Below are positions 17,753-26,271 of a stretch of 52,025 bases of DNA, piece after piece. The first letter of the stretch is position 1. Every line of letters starts with the position of its first letter. The notes under the pieces were generated by a model. The model did not search any database. It had not been told where the DNA came from and saw nothing but the letters and a program-made list of their open reading frames with translations. Made by a program: the position numbers and the translations under genes. The DNA lies in the IMG/VR virus record IMGVR_UViG_3300035701_005466, positions 1-52,025 of that record. One strand, given 5' to 3'. The stretch comes from a virus.

Positions 17753-20688
17753 TTAGATATTGGTCTATTGTCTGTTGTTAGCGATGTTTTTTCATTATCC
17801 GATAATGTTGACATGAATTTCCTATCATGCGGAGAATCAGACAACATTATACCAGAAAATGTCCAATCTGACTTGTTATCAGCTGTATCTACAGATCTAA
17901 CGCGGTAAAAATATGAATTAGCAAGATCAATATCTTGATCTATAAAAAATCTATTACCAATAAAAATTTTATTATCATTCATTAATGATGGTGATGATAT
18001 TCCTTGCGATTTACTTGATTCACGTGTAATTTTAGCTATATTTGTGTATATTAATGCACTAGCTTCTTTAGAATTCATTGATGTAATTTTAGCACCAAAT
18101 ATTTTATTTGTTACTGCACGCTCAATATCCCAACTATCAATAAATTCACCATCATATTGCCATGAAACTACTAAATGAAATGGTCTTATAGACGTTGGTG
18201 TTGATCTTACCCATACAATTTGCGGTTTAACTATCTCTGGCACAACAGATACTTTTGTAATATCAGAATGCGTACTAATAAATGCTCCACTCTGCATTGC
18301 AATAACTCTATAATCATATTTCACATTCAATTTAGCATATTCTGGTCTAAATTTTGGTTTCTCATCTAGTGAAATGTTGTCTATAAAATAACTTTCTGTA
18401 GTAGCTGGCATAGCATCCCAATTATAATTTCCATACTGTCTTCTCTCAACTTGAAAAACTGTTCGCTTGGCTGTTGCAGCTAATACATCTTGATCACCTA
18501 TTAAGTCATTTGGTGAAAAGTCGTTTGTCCCAATAGACCATTTAATAATAACATTCGATGGAACATTATCTACTGAATGCACTAATGATTGAACATTTAC
18601 AGGATTATCGGAAATTGGTTTGACTGTTACAAACACGATGTTTGATAATGCACATGATGATTTATTGCCGCGATTGTCTACTGCAAATACGTTATATTGA
18701 TATTTTCTATCAAATTTAGCAGTACTATCATTAAATGTAGCCGAGCCCGATTCAGGATCTAAAATGCCATTCCAACACTGATGTGAATTGACATCAAAGT
18801 GTGTCCCTAATCTTGACTTGGATCTTTTAGCAGAAGAATATGAAATTCCAAGTGTAAATGTATCTGCTACTGATGGTTGCCTAAAACTATTCTCATTTAA
18901 ACTGACATCTCTTCTACCAACAACAAATTTAGTTATTCTACTATCATCACATGATACTAGAATATTTACTATAGCACCACCTTGTATCTGTTCAGCAGTT
19001 ATTGATGGAACAGGTAATGGAATTGGATCACCATGCCCTGGCAACATTATTGAACATGAAAATGGTGTTGAAGATTTCATTCCAAATGAATCAACTGTAT
19101 AAAATCTATATTCTAGTTTTTGCCCTGGTTTTACATTTGAATCAATAAATGTAGTAGATTTATTTGAGCCCAATCCAGAATCACCAATATGATAAAATCC
19201 AGTTGCAGTTGAAATTGGAACATTTCTTGTAAATTGCTCTTCTTCTGTGCTTAATAGAACAACAGACTGCGGTATTATTCCACCCTTTCTAAAAATTTCA
19301 ATGTGGTCTAAAAACTTGCCATCACATGTTATTGAGAATCTTGGTTTTCCGCTTACTACAGAATACAGAATACTTGGTGAAGATGGTGGACTTAGTAATT
19401 TTACATCTACATTAACTAATCTTGATCTAGGACCTTCTACTCCATCATTTGTAACTGCACTTGCATAATATGTGTATCCCGCACCGTATATTATGGAAGG
19501 ATCAAAATACTCTATTTCAACAAATGAACCTATAATTTTATTTCTAGCTAAAGACAATCTAGTTAGCTCATAAAAACCAGCTGAATTATTTACTTCAGTA
19601 AAAGTATTGTTGTTTGCTACAGAAGAACCTTGCAGAACATTTATTCCTTGTTGGTTAGCTACTTTTAATGGAATAATTATTTCTGGTGACTCTGTCAATG
19701 TTCTTTGATTAATATAAAATCCAACATTCTCTACAACTGATCTATCAACATTTGATAAAGACACTAAGCCTGCAGTAGTTGTTTCTTTTCTATTTGTATT
19801 AACAATTGGAGGTAATGCTCTTGGAGCCGATGACACTATTATTTTTTGTTTAGAAAATTTATCATCTTTAACAGTAGTTGTTAATTTATTTCCAACACCA
19901 ATGTCAGCTGCACGAAATGCCATATTCGCAATACTATCAGCAGATTTTGTTCTTGAAACAAGTGGTGTAGAATCTACCATAGCAGAAAATGAAGGTTTTG
20001 GTGCACTTACAGAACCATTAGATGAACGCATTATTCTAATAAATGAAATATTGCTTATTTCATCTGCTGCTATAGATACTAATACTCTAGCATAAAAACT
20101 GTCAAGTGCCCCAAAAGTTCTATCATTGTTTATTTCTATTAGATCTATTTCTGGTTTAGGTAATTTTTTTGATGAATTTGGTGTTGCTGTTGACAGACCA
20201 AGTTGAGCAGTTGATTTAACTATTTCAGATGCTTGATTTGAAATTGAATATTTTGATATTAAATCAGCAGTAGATCCAGAACTTGATACTTTAATTGGAG
20301 CTATACCTGTAGTAAATGCAGTTCTAACTGTACTGACATCTTGTACACTTTTAATAGCTAAATCATTTAATGCTATTTGTAAATCTGCAATTGAAGCTGG
20401 CGGAATAATTACAGATGGTACTTGCGTTATTGATGTTAATGCAATTTGCGTTTCTGTAATCTTAGTTGGAGTTGATGAAATTATTTTTGCATCAGCCATC
20501 AGCTGTTCAACCACTGTATTTGCTGGAATTAATGGTTGAATCGATGCAGGTACAACTTTTGTTACTAATGTCTGTGTAGATACAGGCACAACCTTTGTTG
20601 CTAGTGTACTTATTGGAGTTATAGATGCTTTAGTGGCAGATGCAACTGACAACGGTACTATTCGTTGTATTTTGGGTGGTGTACTCAT
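17737..20688 (-). CDS. Large virion protein with tandem fibronectin III-like domains
   Basis: Seen: 983 residues. The N-terminal 165 residues are Pro/Thr/Val-rich and carry short repeats (ATKVVPVSTQ and VTKVVPASIQ). From about residue 170 the protein shows repeated fn3-type endings: YTYYASAVTNDGVEGPRS, YRFYTVDSFGMKSS, YQYNVFAVDNRGNKSS, YDYRVIAMQSG and YFYRVRSVDTADNKSDW. This gives about five modules of 110-150 residues. Known: fn3 repeats in phage virions occur on tail fibres and decorate surfaces, and are thought to bind carbohydrate weakly. It overlaps the upstream gene by four bases (ATGA) and the downstream one by 16. No catalytic motif was seen. A long fibre-like or baseplate-attached protein is inferred. 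Confidence 0.7.
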   Translation of the reverse strand: MSTPPKIQRIVPLSVASATKASITPISTLATKVVPVSTQTLVTKVVPASIQPLIPANTVVEQLMADAKIISSTPTKITETQIALTSITQVPSVIIPPASIADLQIALNDLAIKSVQDVSTVRTAFTTGIAPIKVSSSGSTADLISKYSISNQASEIVKSTAQLGLSTATPNSSKKLPKPEIDLIEINNDRTFGALDSFYARVLVSIAADEISNISFIRIMRSSNGSVSAPKPSFSAMVDSTPLVSRTKSADSIANMAFRAADIGVGNKLTTTVKDDKFSKQKIIVSSAPRALPPIVNTNRKETTTAGLVSLSNVDRSVVENVGFYINQRTLTESPEIIIPLKVANQQGINVLQGSSVANNNTFTEVNNSAGFYELTRLSLARNKIIGSFVEIEYFDPSIIYGAGYTYYASAVTNDGVEGPRSRLVNVDVKLLSPPSSPSILYSVVSGKPRFSITCDGKFLDHIEIFRKGGIIPQSVVLLSTEEEQFTRNVPISTATGFYHIGDSGLGSNKSTTFIDSNVKPGQKLEYRFYTVDSFGMKSSTPFSCSIMLPGHGDPIPLPVPSITAEQIQGGAIVNILVSCDDSRITKFVVGRRDVSLNENSFRQPSVADTFTLGISYSSAKRSKSRLGTHFDVNSHQCWNGILDPESGSATFNDSTAKFDRKYQYNVFAVDNRGNKSSCALSNIVFVTVKPISDNPVNVQSLVHSVDNVPSNVIIKWSIGTNDFSPNDLIGDQDVLAATAKRTVFQVERRQYGNYNWDAMPATTESYFIDNISLDEKPKFRPEYAKLNVKYDYRVIAMQSGAFISTHSDITKVSVVPEIVKPQIVWVRSTPTSIRPFHLVVSWQYDGEFIDSWDIERAVTNKIFGAKITSMNSKEASALIYTNIAKITRESSKSQGISSPSLMNDNKIFIGNRFFIDQDIDLANSYFYRVRSVDTADNKSDWTFSGIMLSDSPHDRKFMSTLSDNEKTSLTTDNRPISKWRNK

Positions 20689-21311
20689 CTTTTTCTCGTA
20701 GTTATATTGCCTGCAGAACGTGTATCATCAGGTTTACTTATTGATTTTTTGTCAATAACTGTTTGAGAGTCAGTAGAAATGGCAATAAACGGATCAAATG
20801 ATTTTCTACCATTTAAGTCATTTCTAATATCTAATTGTTGCAATCCATTAGAACTACTTGAAAACGTTCTTAAAATAAATCCTGGATTGCCTTGCTCAGC
20901 ATCACCAATTATATCCATGTCTATCTGAGCAAGGCTTGTTCCTGTTCTTTGGTATATTCCATTATTATTTCTTTGGTCAGCAGCTAGACTAATGCTATCA
21001 TTATTTGGTAATAGCATTTGTGGTATTAGCTCAAATCCTGGAGATGCTGTGAATAAATGGTTTATTGGTTCTAATGGTGCAATAGTACCCATTACATCTT
21101 TAATGAATGGAGCTTCAAGTGACAATGTTGCATCTATCTGTAATTCACGTTCATTATCAGTAAGTGATCCTGTAAACCATGGATCATAGTCTATACCATC
21201 ATCAAATAATGCAAAATATTCAAAATTTAGATCACCAATAGCATAAAGTTTACGGCCATGCTCTGTTAAAACAATGTCTATAACTCTGCTTTGTTTATTT
21301 AAATAACCCAC
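20685..21311 (-). CDS. Virion structural protein, VLTxHGRxL N-terminal domain (paralogue 2)
   Basis: The 208-residue protein starts MGYLNKQSRVIDIVLTEHG, with GRKLYAIGDLNFEYFALFDDGIDY continuing the module shared with 13511-14224. After about residue 65 it is polar and probably partly disordered (SDSQTVIDKKSISKPDDTRSAGNITTRKR at the C-terminus). Known: this N-terminal module recurs in structural genes of T4-like environmental phages; its function is not established. It is preceded by the 806-residue virion gene at a three-base gap and overlaps the 983-residue gene by ATGA, so the three are probably made together. Confidence 0.72.
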   Translation of the reverse strand: MGYLNKQSRVIDIVLTEHGRKLYAIGDLNFEYFALFDDGIDYDPWFTGSLTDNERELQIDATLSLEAPFIKDVMGTIAPLEPINHLFTASPGFELIPQMLLPNNDSISLAADQRNNNGIYQRTGTSLAQIDMDIIGDAEQGNPGFILRTFSSSSNGLQQLDIRNDLNGRKSFDPFIAISTDSQTVIDKKSISKPDDTRSAGNITTRKR

Positions 21312-21314
21312 ATT

Positions 21315-23735
21315 TTAACTAGTTGACGCTGAAACAAAGGCAGATGCCAATTGGGCTAAAGTTTGTTGCGGATTTATATCATTAGCAACATCTACTAGTC
21401 TGCGAGCTCCACCCAGTAATTTCTCGGGTTGCATAAATGAAACTGGATGCTCTTCTGATTGCACAAATGCACTGGGAGTAGACAATGATGCAGAATTTGA
21501 TGGTATAGCAGGCATTCCAAATGGATTATTTAATAACCATCCTGGGGCAGAACCTGAAATTCCAGCAAGAACTCCAGACAATCTGTATAGTAAGGCGAAA
21601 TCTTGACTTCCAATAGAACCAGTATTCATTATCATTCCAAATGTTCTTCCAATTTCGCACCCATTGCCTGGAGGAGCTGAATAAATATCTGTTTGAAATC
21701 CATCCATTAATGGGAAAAAATAACTTGGTACTCCGCCGCCTTGCAATCCATCTGGCCAAATAAATGCATTAGAACCAGAAATGGAGTCTTTTTTTATTTC
21801 TATATTTCTAATTGCTTGTTTGGAAGTATAAGATCTTCTATTTATTGGTGGTTGATTTGTCTCATATGTTATCTCTAATCTTACTTGTCTAAAGTATGAA
21901 ATTCCTTTTTCTGCATCTGGTACAGAGCCAGTTGTATCTTGATCTGTTCTAACACTATCAACTAAAAGTAATTCCCATGTACCACTTATTTGTGTGCCAC
22001 GTAATCCTGGTCTAAACCCATTCCATTTATTTTGATCAAGAATATAATCTTTATCTTGATAATAATTTCCTATTCCAAGACTTGTATTTACATCATACGA
22101 TATACTTGCTGGAAAAATCCATGGTGCATTTGCACTAGGCTCGACGAGGCTGGCCGTGCTGGGAGGACCAGCATTTGTACCAGAAAATAATTCATAATAA
22201 TCTTGAGTTGGATCAGAATTAATATTTTTCCTACCATAAATTGGATCTAATAGAGGATAAATTGGTCTTATCGTTTCAGCCCCAACATTAGATCCAGTTG
22301 TTGGCCATTCATTAAACGATGCGGTAACGCCACCTAAACCTGTTAACCACCCACGCGGTGGAGAACCAGCACTAGTATGAAGACCTGTTGGTAACTGTGT
22401 CGCATCAGTTGTCCAAGGAATATTATTTCCCCATGCATTGCTACCATTTGGTGACCCATTATAGTTCATTGCAACTGGTATATCTTTAAATATATGCCTA
22501 GGATTTGCAATTGCAGAACTATCAGAAAAAATTGTCCTTATGCTTCTATCCCTACTCCAAACTGGATATCTTGATGTAAAAGATCCAGTAAGTAATTGTG
22601 GATTTCTATTTAACATTTCAGTATCTACATTTGAAGCAAATTGCAATCCATAATTTTTATCTGTCATCTGTGTAAGTGGATCCCATAACACAAATGATGA
22701 AACATAAAATTTTGGATTAACAATATCTAAAATTCCATTATTGGCAATATCGTTAGGGTTTAAATATTGATATCCACCAACTGGTATTTTTTGAAAATTT
22801 GGGTCATTTCTTACTGGATGACCATTATTAAAACTTACATTTGGAGATCGTAATGCTATACCAAGACATGCAAGTGGCCAATTTCCAGAACGACCATTAT
22901 CTGCGCCATGTTGTATTATCTCTATCCAAACTTTTATATCAACTAAATTTCCATTTACTGGAACACTTATTGGAATTGTAAGCGGTGTATACACACTAGC
23001 ACCAGCACTGTATCCAACTCCTGTTACGAATGATATTGCAGCACCATATGATGAACTAAAATGACGAGAAGCATATGTGCCAGATGGCGGATTTCTTATC
23101 ACTGTATCAAATATTGATGCAGTATGTTTAACGATAATTGTTTGTAATCTGTTTTGCTTCGAATAAAACATATTACCAGATGCTGGAACTGGTGAACTCT
23201 CTAAAGCTTGTGTTCCACTAAGAAAATAATTTAAAGTCCTAGTTTCAATATAACTTGATGTTAATGATAATCCAACAAATGCATTATTCATTCCAATAGA
23301 TGCATGTGTCCATGATGGTGAAGCAAATGTTCCTGTTGGCTGCAACTGTCCAGCATTAACATCAATTACAGCTGTCGATGGCCAGGCTGCAGTATCAATA
23401 GATGTCGATGGTAAACCAAGCAAAATTGAATTTAACTTCTTGCGCTCGTATAATCTACCTGTTGAAATTGCAGCTTCAAGATATAATGAACCAGTAATTA
23501 TTGTTGGATCTGTTGGTGAAGCATAGACATTTGATGGACCTTTTGCAAATGTCATTACACTTCCAGACATTTGAACAGAATCAAATTTACGAAGGACTAA
23601 GTTTGACTTAACAATAGATGGACGTGAACGTGATATTGGACCACTCCCAATAAAATTTGCTGGTGGTAAGACTCCACGACGGCCATTGGCGAATCTCATT
23701 CCACGACGTGGTCGATATACTTTAACCTTTTTCAA
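21315..23735 (-). CDS. Virion protein with proprotein-convertase P-domain-like fold
   Basis: Seen: 806 residues, with a basic start MKKVKVYRPRRGMRFANGRRG. Around 235-300 it reads TIPISVPVNGNLVDIKVWI, then GIALRSPN, and around 585-645 RGTQISGTWELLLVDS followed by FRQVRLEITYE. These are the first and last strands expected of a P/Homo B jelly roll (typical forms: VTVDIxHxxxGDLxITLxSP and GTWxLxVxD...LxSWxLxF). A long insertion lies between them. The C-terminus is helical and Ala/Ser-rich (PQQTLAQLASAFVSASTS). Known: such beta-sandwich domains often act as adhesion or stability modules. The call is pattern based. The gene overlaps the 262-residue ORF by four bases, so it belongs to the tail-fibre run. 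A receptor-binding or tail-surface role is inferred. Confidence 0.6.
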   Translation of the reverse strand: MKKVKVYRPRRGMRFANGRRGVLPPANFIGSGPISRSRPSIVKSNLVLRKFDSVQMSGSVMTFAKGPSNVYASPTDPTIITGSLYLEAAISTGRLYERKKLNSILLGLPSTSIDTAAWPSTAVIDVNAGQLQPTGTFASPSWTHASIGMNNAFVGLSLTSSYIETRTLNYFLSGTQALESSPVPASGNMFYSKQNRLQTIIVKHTASIFDTVIRNPPSGTYASRHFSSSYGAAISFVTGVGYSAGASVYTPLTIPISVPVNGNLVDIKVWIEIIQHGADNGRSGNWPLACLGIALRSPNVSFNNGHPVRNDPNFQKIPVGGYQYLNPNDIANNGILDIVNPKFYVSSFVLWDPLTQMTDKNYGLQFASNVDTEMLNRNPQLLTGSFTSRYPVWSRDRSIRTIFSDSSAIANPRHIFKDIPVAMNYNGSPNGSNAWGNNIPWTTDATQLPTGLHTSAGSPPRGWLTGLGGVTASFNEWPTTGSNVGAETIRPIYPLLDPIYGRKNINSDPTQDYYELFSGTNAGPPSTASLVEPSANAPWIFPASISYDVNTSLGIGNYYQDKDYILDQNKWNGFRPGLRGTQISGTWELLLVDSVRTDQDTTGSVPDAEKGISYFRQVRLEITYETNQPPINRRSYTSKQAIRNIEIKKDSISGSNAFIWPDGLQGGGVPSYFFPLMDGFQTDIYSAPPGNGCEIGRTFGMIMNTGSIGSQDFALLYRLSGVLAGISGSAPGWLLNNPFGMPAIPSNSASLSTPSAFVQSEEHPVSFMQPEKLLGGARRLVDVANDINPQQTLAQLASAFVSASTS

Positions 23736-24520
23736 TCGGAATCGTCCCCTCTGTCTAGAACCTGAATAGTACCACTAATATCAATGTGACTCTCAGCAAT
23801 TGGTCTAATTTGGTATTGATACTTTGGTCTTTCTAGCATATGACTTTCAACAACTAATTCATCACCATTAAAAATGGTGCTTGCTGGTAATAGTTTTTCT
23901 ACAACCGAAAGCGTTGACATGTCAAAGAAATCTAGCATCTCAACAAATGTCTTGAAGCTTGGTGCACCTTGAAGCCTCTTAAAGTAGGTCTCTCTCATCT
24001 GTTGGAGACCTTCGTAGTCCTCTCTGTACCTATTAATAGGAAGACCAAGGAAGTTATTAAGCTCGTCATATGAGGCTATCAGATGCGAAATGTCCTCATT
24101 AAGAGCATCATACATATTGAACTCTAAAGAGACATACCTTTCATCTTGATATACATCTTGTGGATCTATTGATGAACCATCAAATGCTCTAACTTTTTCT
24201 TGATTCCATCCGTAATCAATACTTGGAATATACGCATAATCTTCAAGAAACTTTGTAAAATTGTTGGCGTTTCCAATAAATCCAACAGCAGTTCCATTTG
24301 AATGGTATGGACTTGAATCCATAATTTGAAAACTTCCGCTTACATCTGCAGATGCTCCATCATTTAAACGCCAATGTAGTAAAAGATCCTTGTTGTCCCA
24401 AGAAGATACTGTGCCGTATGATTCATAGTGTCTTGTATGCGCGTACAATTCATCACTAGTCAATGACCTATTCCATATTCTGACCTCTTGGGCCCAAAAT
24501 TCACCTGATGAGCTGATCAT
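23732..24520 (-). CDS. Truncated tail protein: end of a LamG domain plus C-terminal domain
   Basis: Seen: 262 residues that begin in the middle of a domain. SGEFWAQEVRIWNRSLTSDE followed by a helical stretch and DLLLHWRLNDG is the closing part of a LamG fold. The 642-residue gene upstream (29080-31008) has the same pattern (SLDNISAWSIAKTKASLS, then LIAAWRFNDAF). The frame is open for ten further codons upstream (RQWVGAQLGN), which continue the LamG sense but have no start before an in-frame TAA at 24551-24553. So the gene looks like the 3' piece of a formerly longer tail gene. The C-terminal half is helical (REDYEGLQQMRETYFKRLQG) and ends in strands. ATG 24520 lacks a clear ribosome site and sits one base past the TAA of the upstream ORF. 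It may still be translated by coupling. Confidence 0.7.
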   Translation of the reverse strand: MISSSGEFWAQEVRIWNRSLTSDELYAHTRHYESYGTVSSWDNKDLLLHWRLNDGASADVSGSFQIMDSSPYHSNGTAVGFIGNANNFTKFLEDYAYIPSIDYGWNQEKVRAFDGSSIDPQDVYQDERYVSLEFNMYDALNEDISHLIASYDELNNFLGLPINRYREDYEGLQQMRETYFKRLQGAPSFKTFVEMLDFFDMSTLSVVEKLLPASTIFNGDELVVESHMLERPKYQYQIRPIAESHIDISGTIQVLDRGDDSD

Positions 24521-24521
24521 A

Positions 24522-26270
24522 TTACCAAGTTGGGCTCCAACCCATTGTCTTTAGGAACTGACTAGCTTGACCATCAGTACTTAATAATTCTGCCTGTGAA
24601 CCAGTTGTTACAGCTGAATACATATACACACCTGAGCATGCAACTCTATTTGTGTACCCTGGGCCAGCACCCCAGCCATATGTCCCAGTAACATTAACCG
24701 TAAGTTGCAGTTGAGTAAATGTTCCAGTTACAGCTTCTAAGTCAGAATACAGTTTAACTCGAGAATTTGTTACATCATATACGAACAGCCATGGGTGCAC
24801 TCTGTCACCATATGGAACTGTTATAGAACCAGTTGTTGAATTCGCAACGCAATATATTACTGGCTTCTGCACACCGCCAACATTTACAACACCGCCCCAT
24901 GATGCGCTCGGTGATGTAAAAGCACATCCTGTGCCTAAAATTGCAGCTGAAGTTCCGGCGACGGATGAACCAGATGCTGTCGCATATACAAGCATTGCAA
25001 AAGAGCCAGTTGGATCAAATAAACTGTTTCCTGGCGTAGCCAAAGTATGAACACCGCGGTCATTTGTTAAAATTATTCTTATTCCCTTGCGCGTCCACCC
25101 TGGAACTGCATGACGAAAAGCGTCTACTCCGGACGTAATATAGCGCCAGCCAATTATATTTTTCCCATCCCATCTATCAAATGTATCTAATGCGCTTACT
25201 TCTTCTTGATGATTCCACGTAGCTGTCCATGGAGTTATCCCAAGACTCTTCCAGTGACCAGGAAGAAATGGCGCTTTAATTGACCCACTGTCAGTTGGGC
25301 AATCTTTCCATGTAACTGTCCAGCCAAGCCTTGTAAGAAAATCTGCAGATGCAGATGCAGAACATAATGCTTCAACGATAGAACCAGTTGCAACAGCTAA
25401 CCATGAAATTGATGATGATGTTGTTGCTGCGCCAATTGAACCAAATCCCTTTATGTCATCAGCCACTGCAGGTTGTCCACCAGACATGATCAGTGAAATA
25501 TCTGTTGCTGCCCAAACCTCTGACGTCGTTTTGTTGTATATGAGCAAGATTGGGTGCACACGGTCTGTGTGCGTCATCGACGAAGGCCCCATTAAATTTT
25601 TGTTACCGAAGTTTGAAGTAAGTCTTAAATGACCGGCTGATGCAAATGGAAAATCAATATAAATTCTATTCGCTGCAGAAGCACCTATCATTCCAAGTAA
25701 TGCTGTATTTGCGCCCGATGCACCAGCGTTGATATAGCCAAGAAATGCAACTGATGTAGTAGATGGATTTGGACCGACAGCGGCTGCAGCTGCAACGCGA
25801 GTGTTTGAAGAACCAGTAATTGCAATAAATGTTCTCAACCACCCTCCGCCAACTGGAGCTTGGCCATATTGCACGCCAATGCCGGCTCCACCATTAGCAG
25901 TAAGCGTAAAACCTGCTGAGCCACTTCCAACTAAGTTACCTGTTAATTCCTGACACCCAAACCAAACACCCCACGGCGATAATCCCAGTGCTTGCCAATG
26001 ATTATTTTGCTGTGGCATTAAAGGATTAACTGACCCAGAATCTTGTGAAATGACAAGTAATGATGACGTGCCAGGAGTTCCAGGAGCAAGAGTTGCAGTT
26101 ACACCAATGTCAGCTCCCCAAATCTTTCCAGCATTTGCATAAGTTGCTAGACCGGTTGCGCCACCTATTGTTGCGATAGTAGAATCGCTAACAGTCCAAA
26201 CCGCTGTAGTTGTAATATTGGACGTTGTAGCATCGCTATACGTTCCAGTTGCTGTATGCTGAAGTGTCAT
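24522..26270 (-). CDS. Tail protein: headless Big_2 domain plus two tandem LamG-like modules
   Basis: Seen: 582 residues. The start (MTLQHTATGTYSD, then VWTVSDSTIATI and GLATYANAG) is a bacterial Ig-like Big_2 fold missing its first strand. That strand, LVSIAVSPSPGVMTS, is found at the C-terminus of the 642-residue protein 2.8 kb upstream. Two homologous modules follow: residues 85-321 (HWQALGLSPWGVWF, DRVHPILLIYN, FLTRLGWTVTW) and 334-582 (HWKSLGITPWTATW, DRVHPWLFVYD, FLKTMGWSPTW). A third copy ends the neighbouring 668-residue protein. There is no catalytic motif; carbohydrate or receptor binding is inferred. It appears to be the distal part of a formerly longer tail protein. Confidence 0.72.
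   Translation of the reverse strand: MTLQHTATGTYSDATTSNITTTAVWTVSDSTIATIGGATGLATYANAGKIWGADIGVTATLAPGTPGTSSLLVISQDSGSVNPLMPQQNNHWQALGLSPWGVWFGCQELTGNLVGSGSAGFTLTANGGAGIGVQYGQAPVGGGWLRTFIAITGSSNTRVAAAAAVGPNPSTTSVAFLGYINAGASGANTALLGMIGASAANRIYIDFPFASAGHLRLTSNFGNKNLMGPSSMTHTDRVHPILLIYNKTTSEVWAATDISLIMSGGQPAVADDIKGFGSIGAATTSSSISWLAVATGSIVEALCSASASADFLTRLGWTVTWKDCPTDSGSIKAPFLPGHWKSLGITPWTATWNHQEEVSALDTFDRWDGKNIIGWRYITSGVDAFRHAVPGWTRKGIRIILTNDRGVHTLATPGNSLFDPTGSFAMLVYATASGSSVAGTSAAILGTGCAFTSPSASWGGVVNVGGVQKPVIYCVANSTTGSITVPYGDRVHPWLFVYDVTNSRVKLYSDLEAVTGTFTQLQLTVNVTGTYGWGAGPGYTNRVACSGVYMYSAVTTGSQAELLSTDGQASQFLKTMGWSPTW
24525..26018 (-). repeat. Tandem LamG-like protein modules (third copy at about 26275-26991)
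   Basis: At protein level, residues 85-321 and 334-582 of the 582-residue tail protein are repeats of one module. Both open with HW-x-(S/A)LG(L/I)(S/T)PW, carry D-R-V-H-P-x-L-x-x-Y-x-x-T-x-S in the middle and close with FL-x-x-(L/M)GW-x-x-TW. The last 240 residues of the 668-residue esterase protein hold a third, more diverged copy (DGLVHPVAIKVNRTG, LLQALGFTITW). The repetition is in protein, not in exact DNA, so duplication is not recent. Confidence 0.65.
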
Positions 26271-26271
26271 T

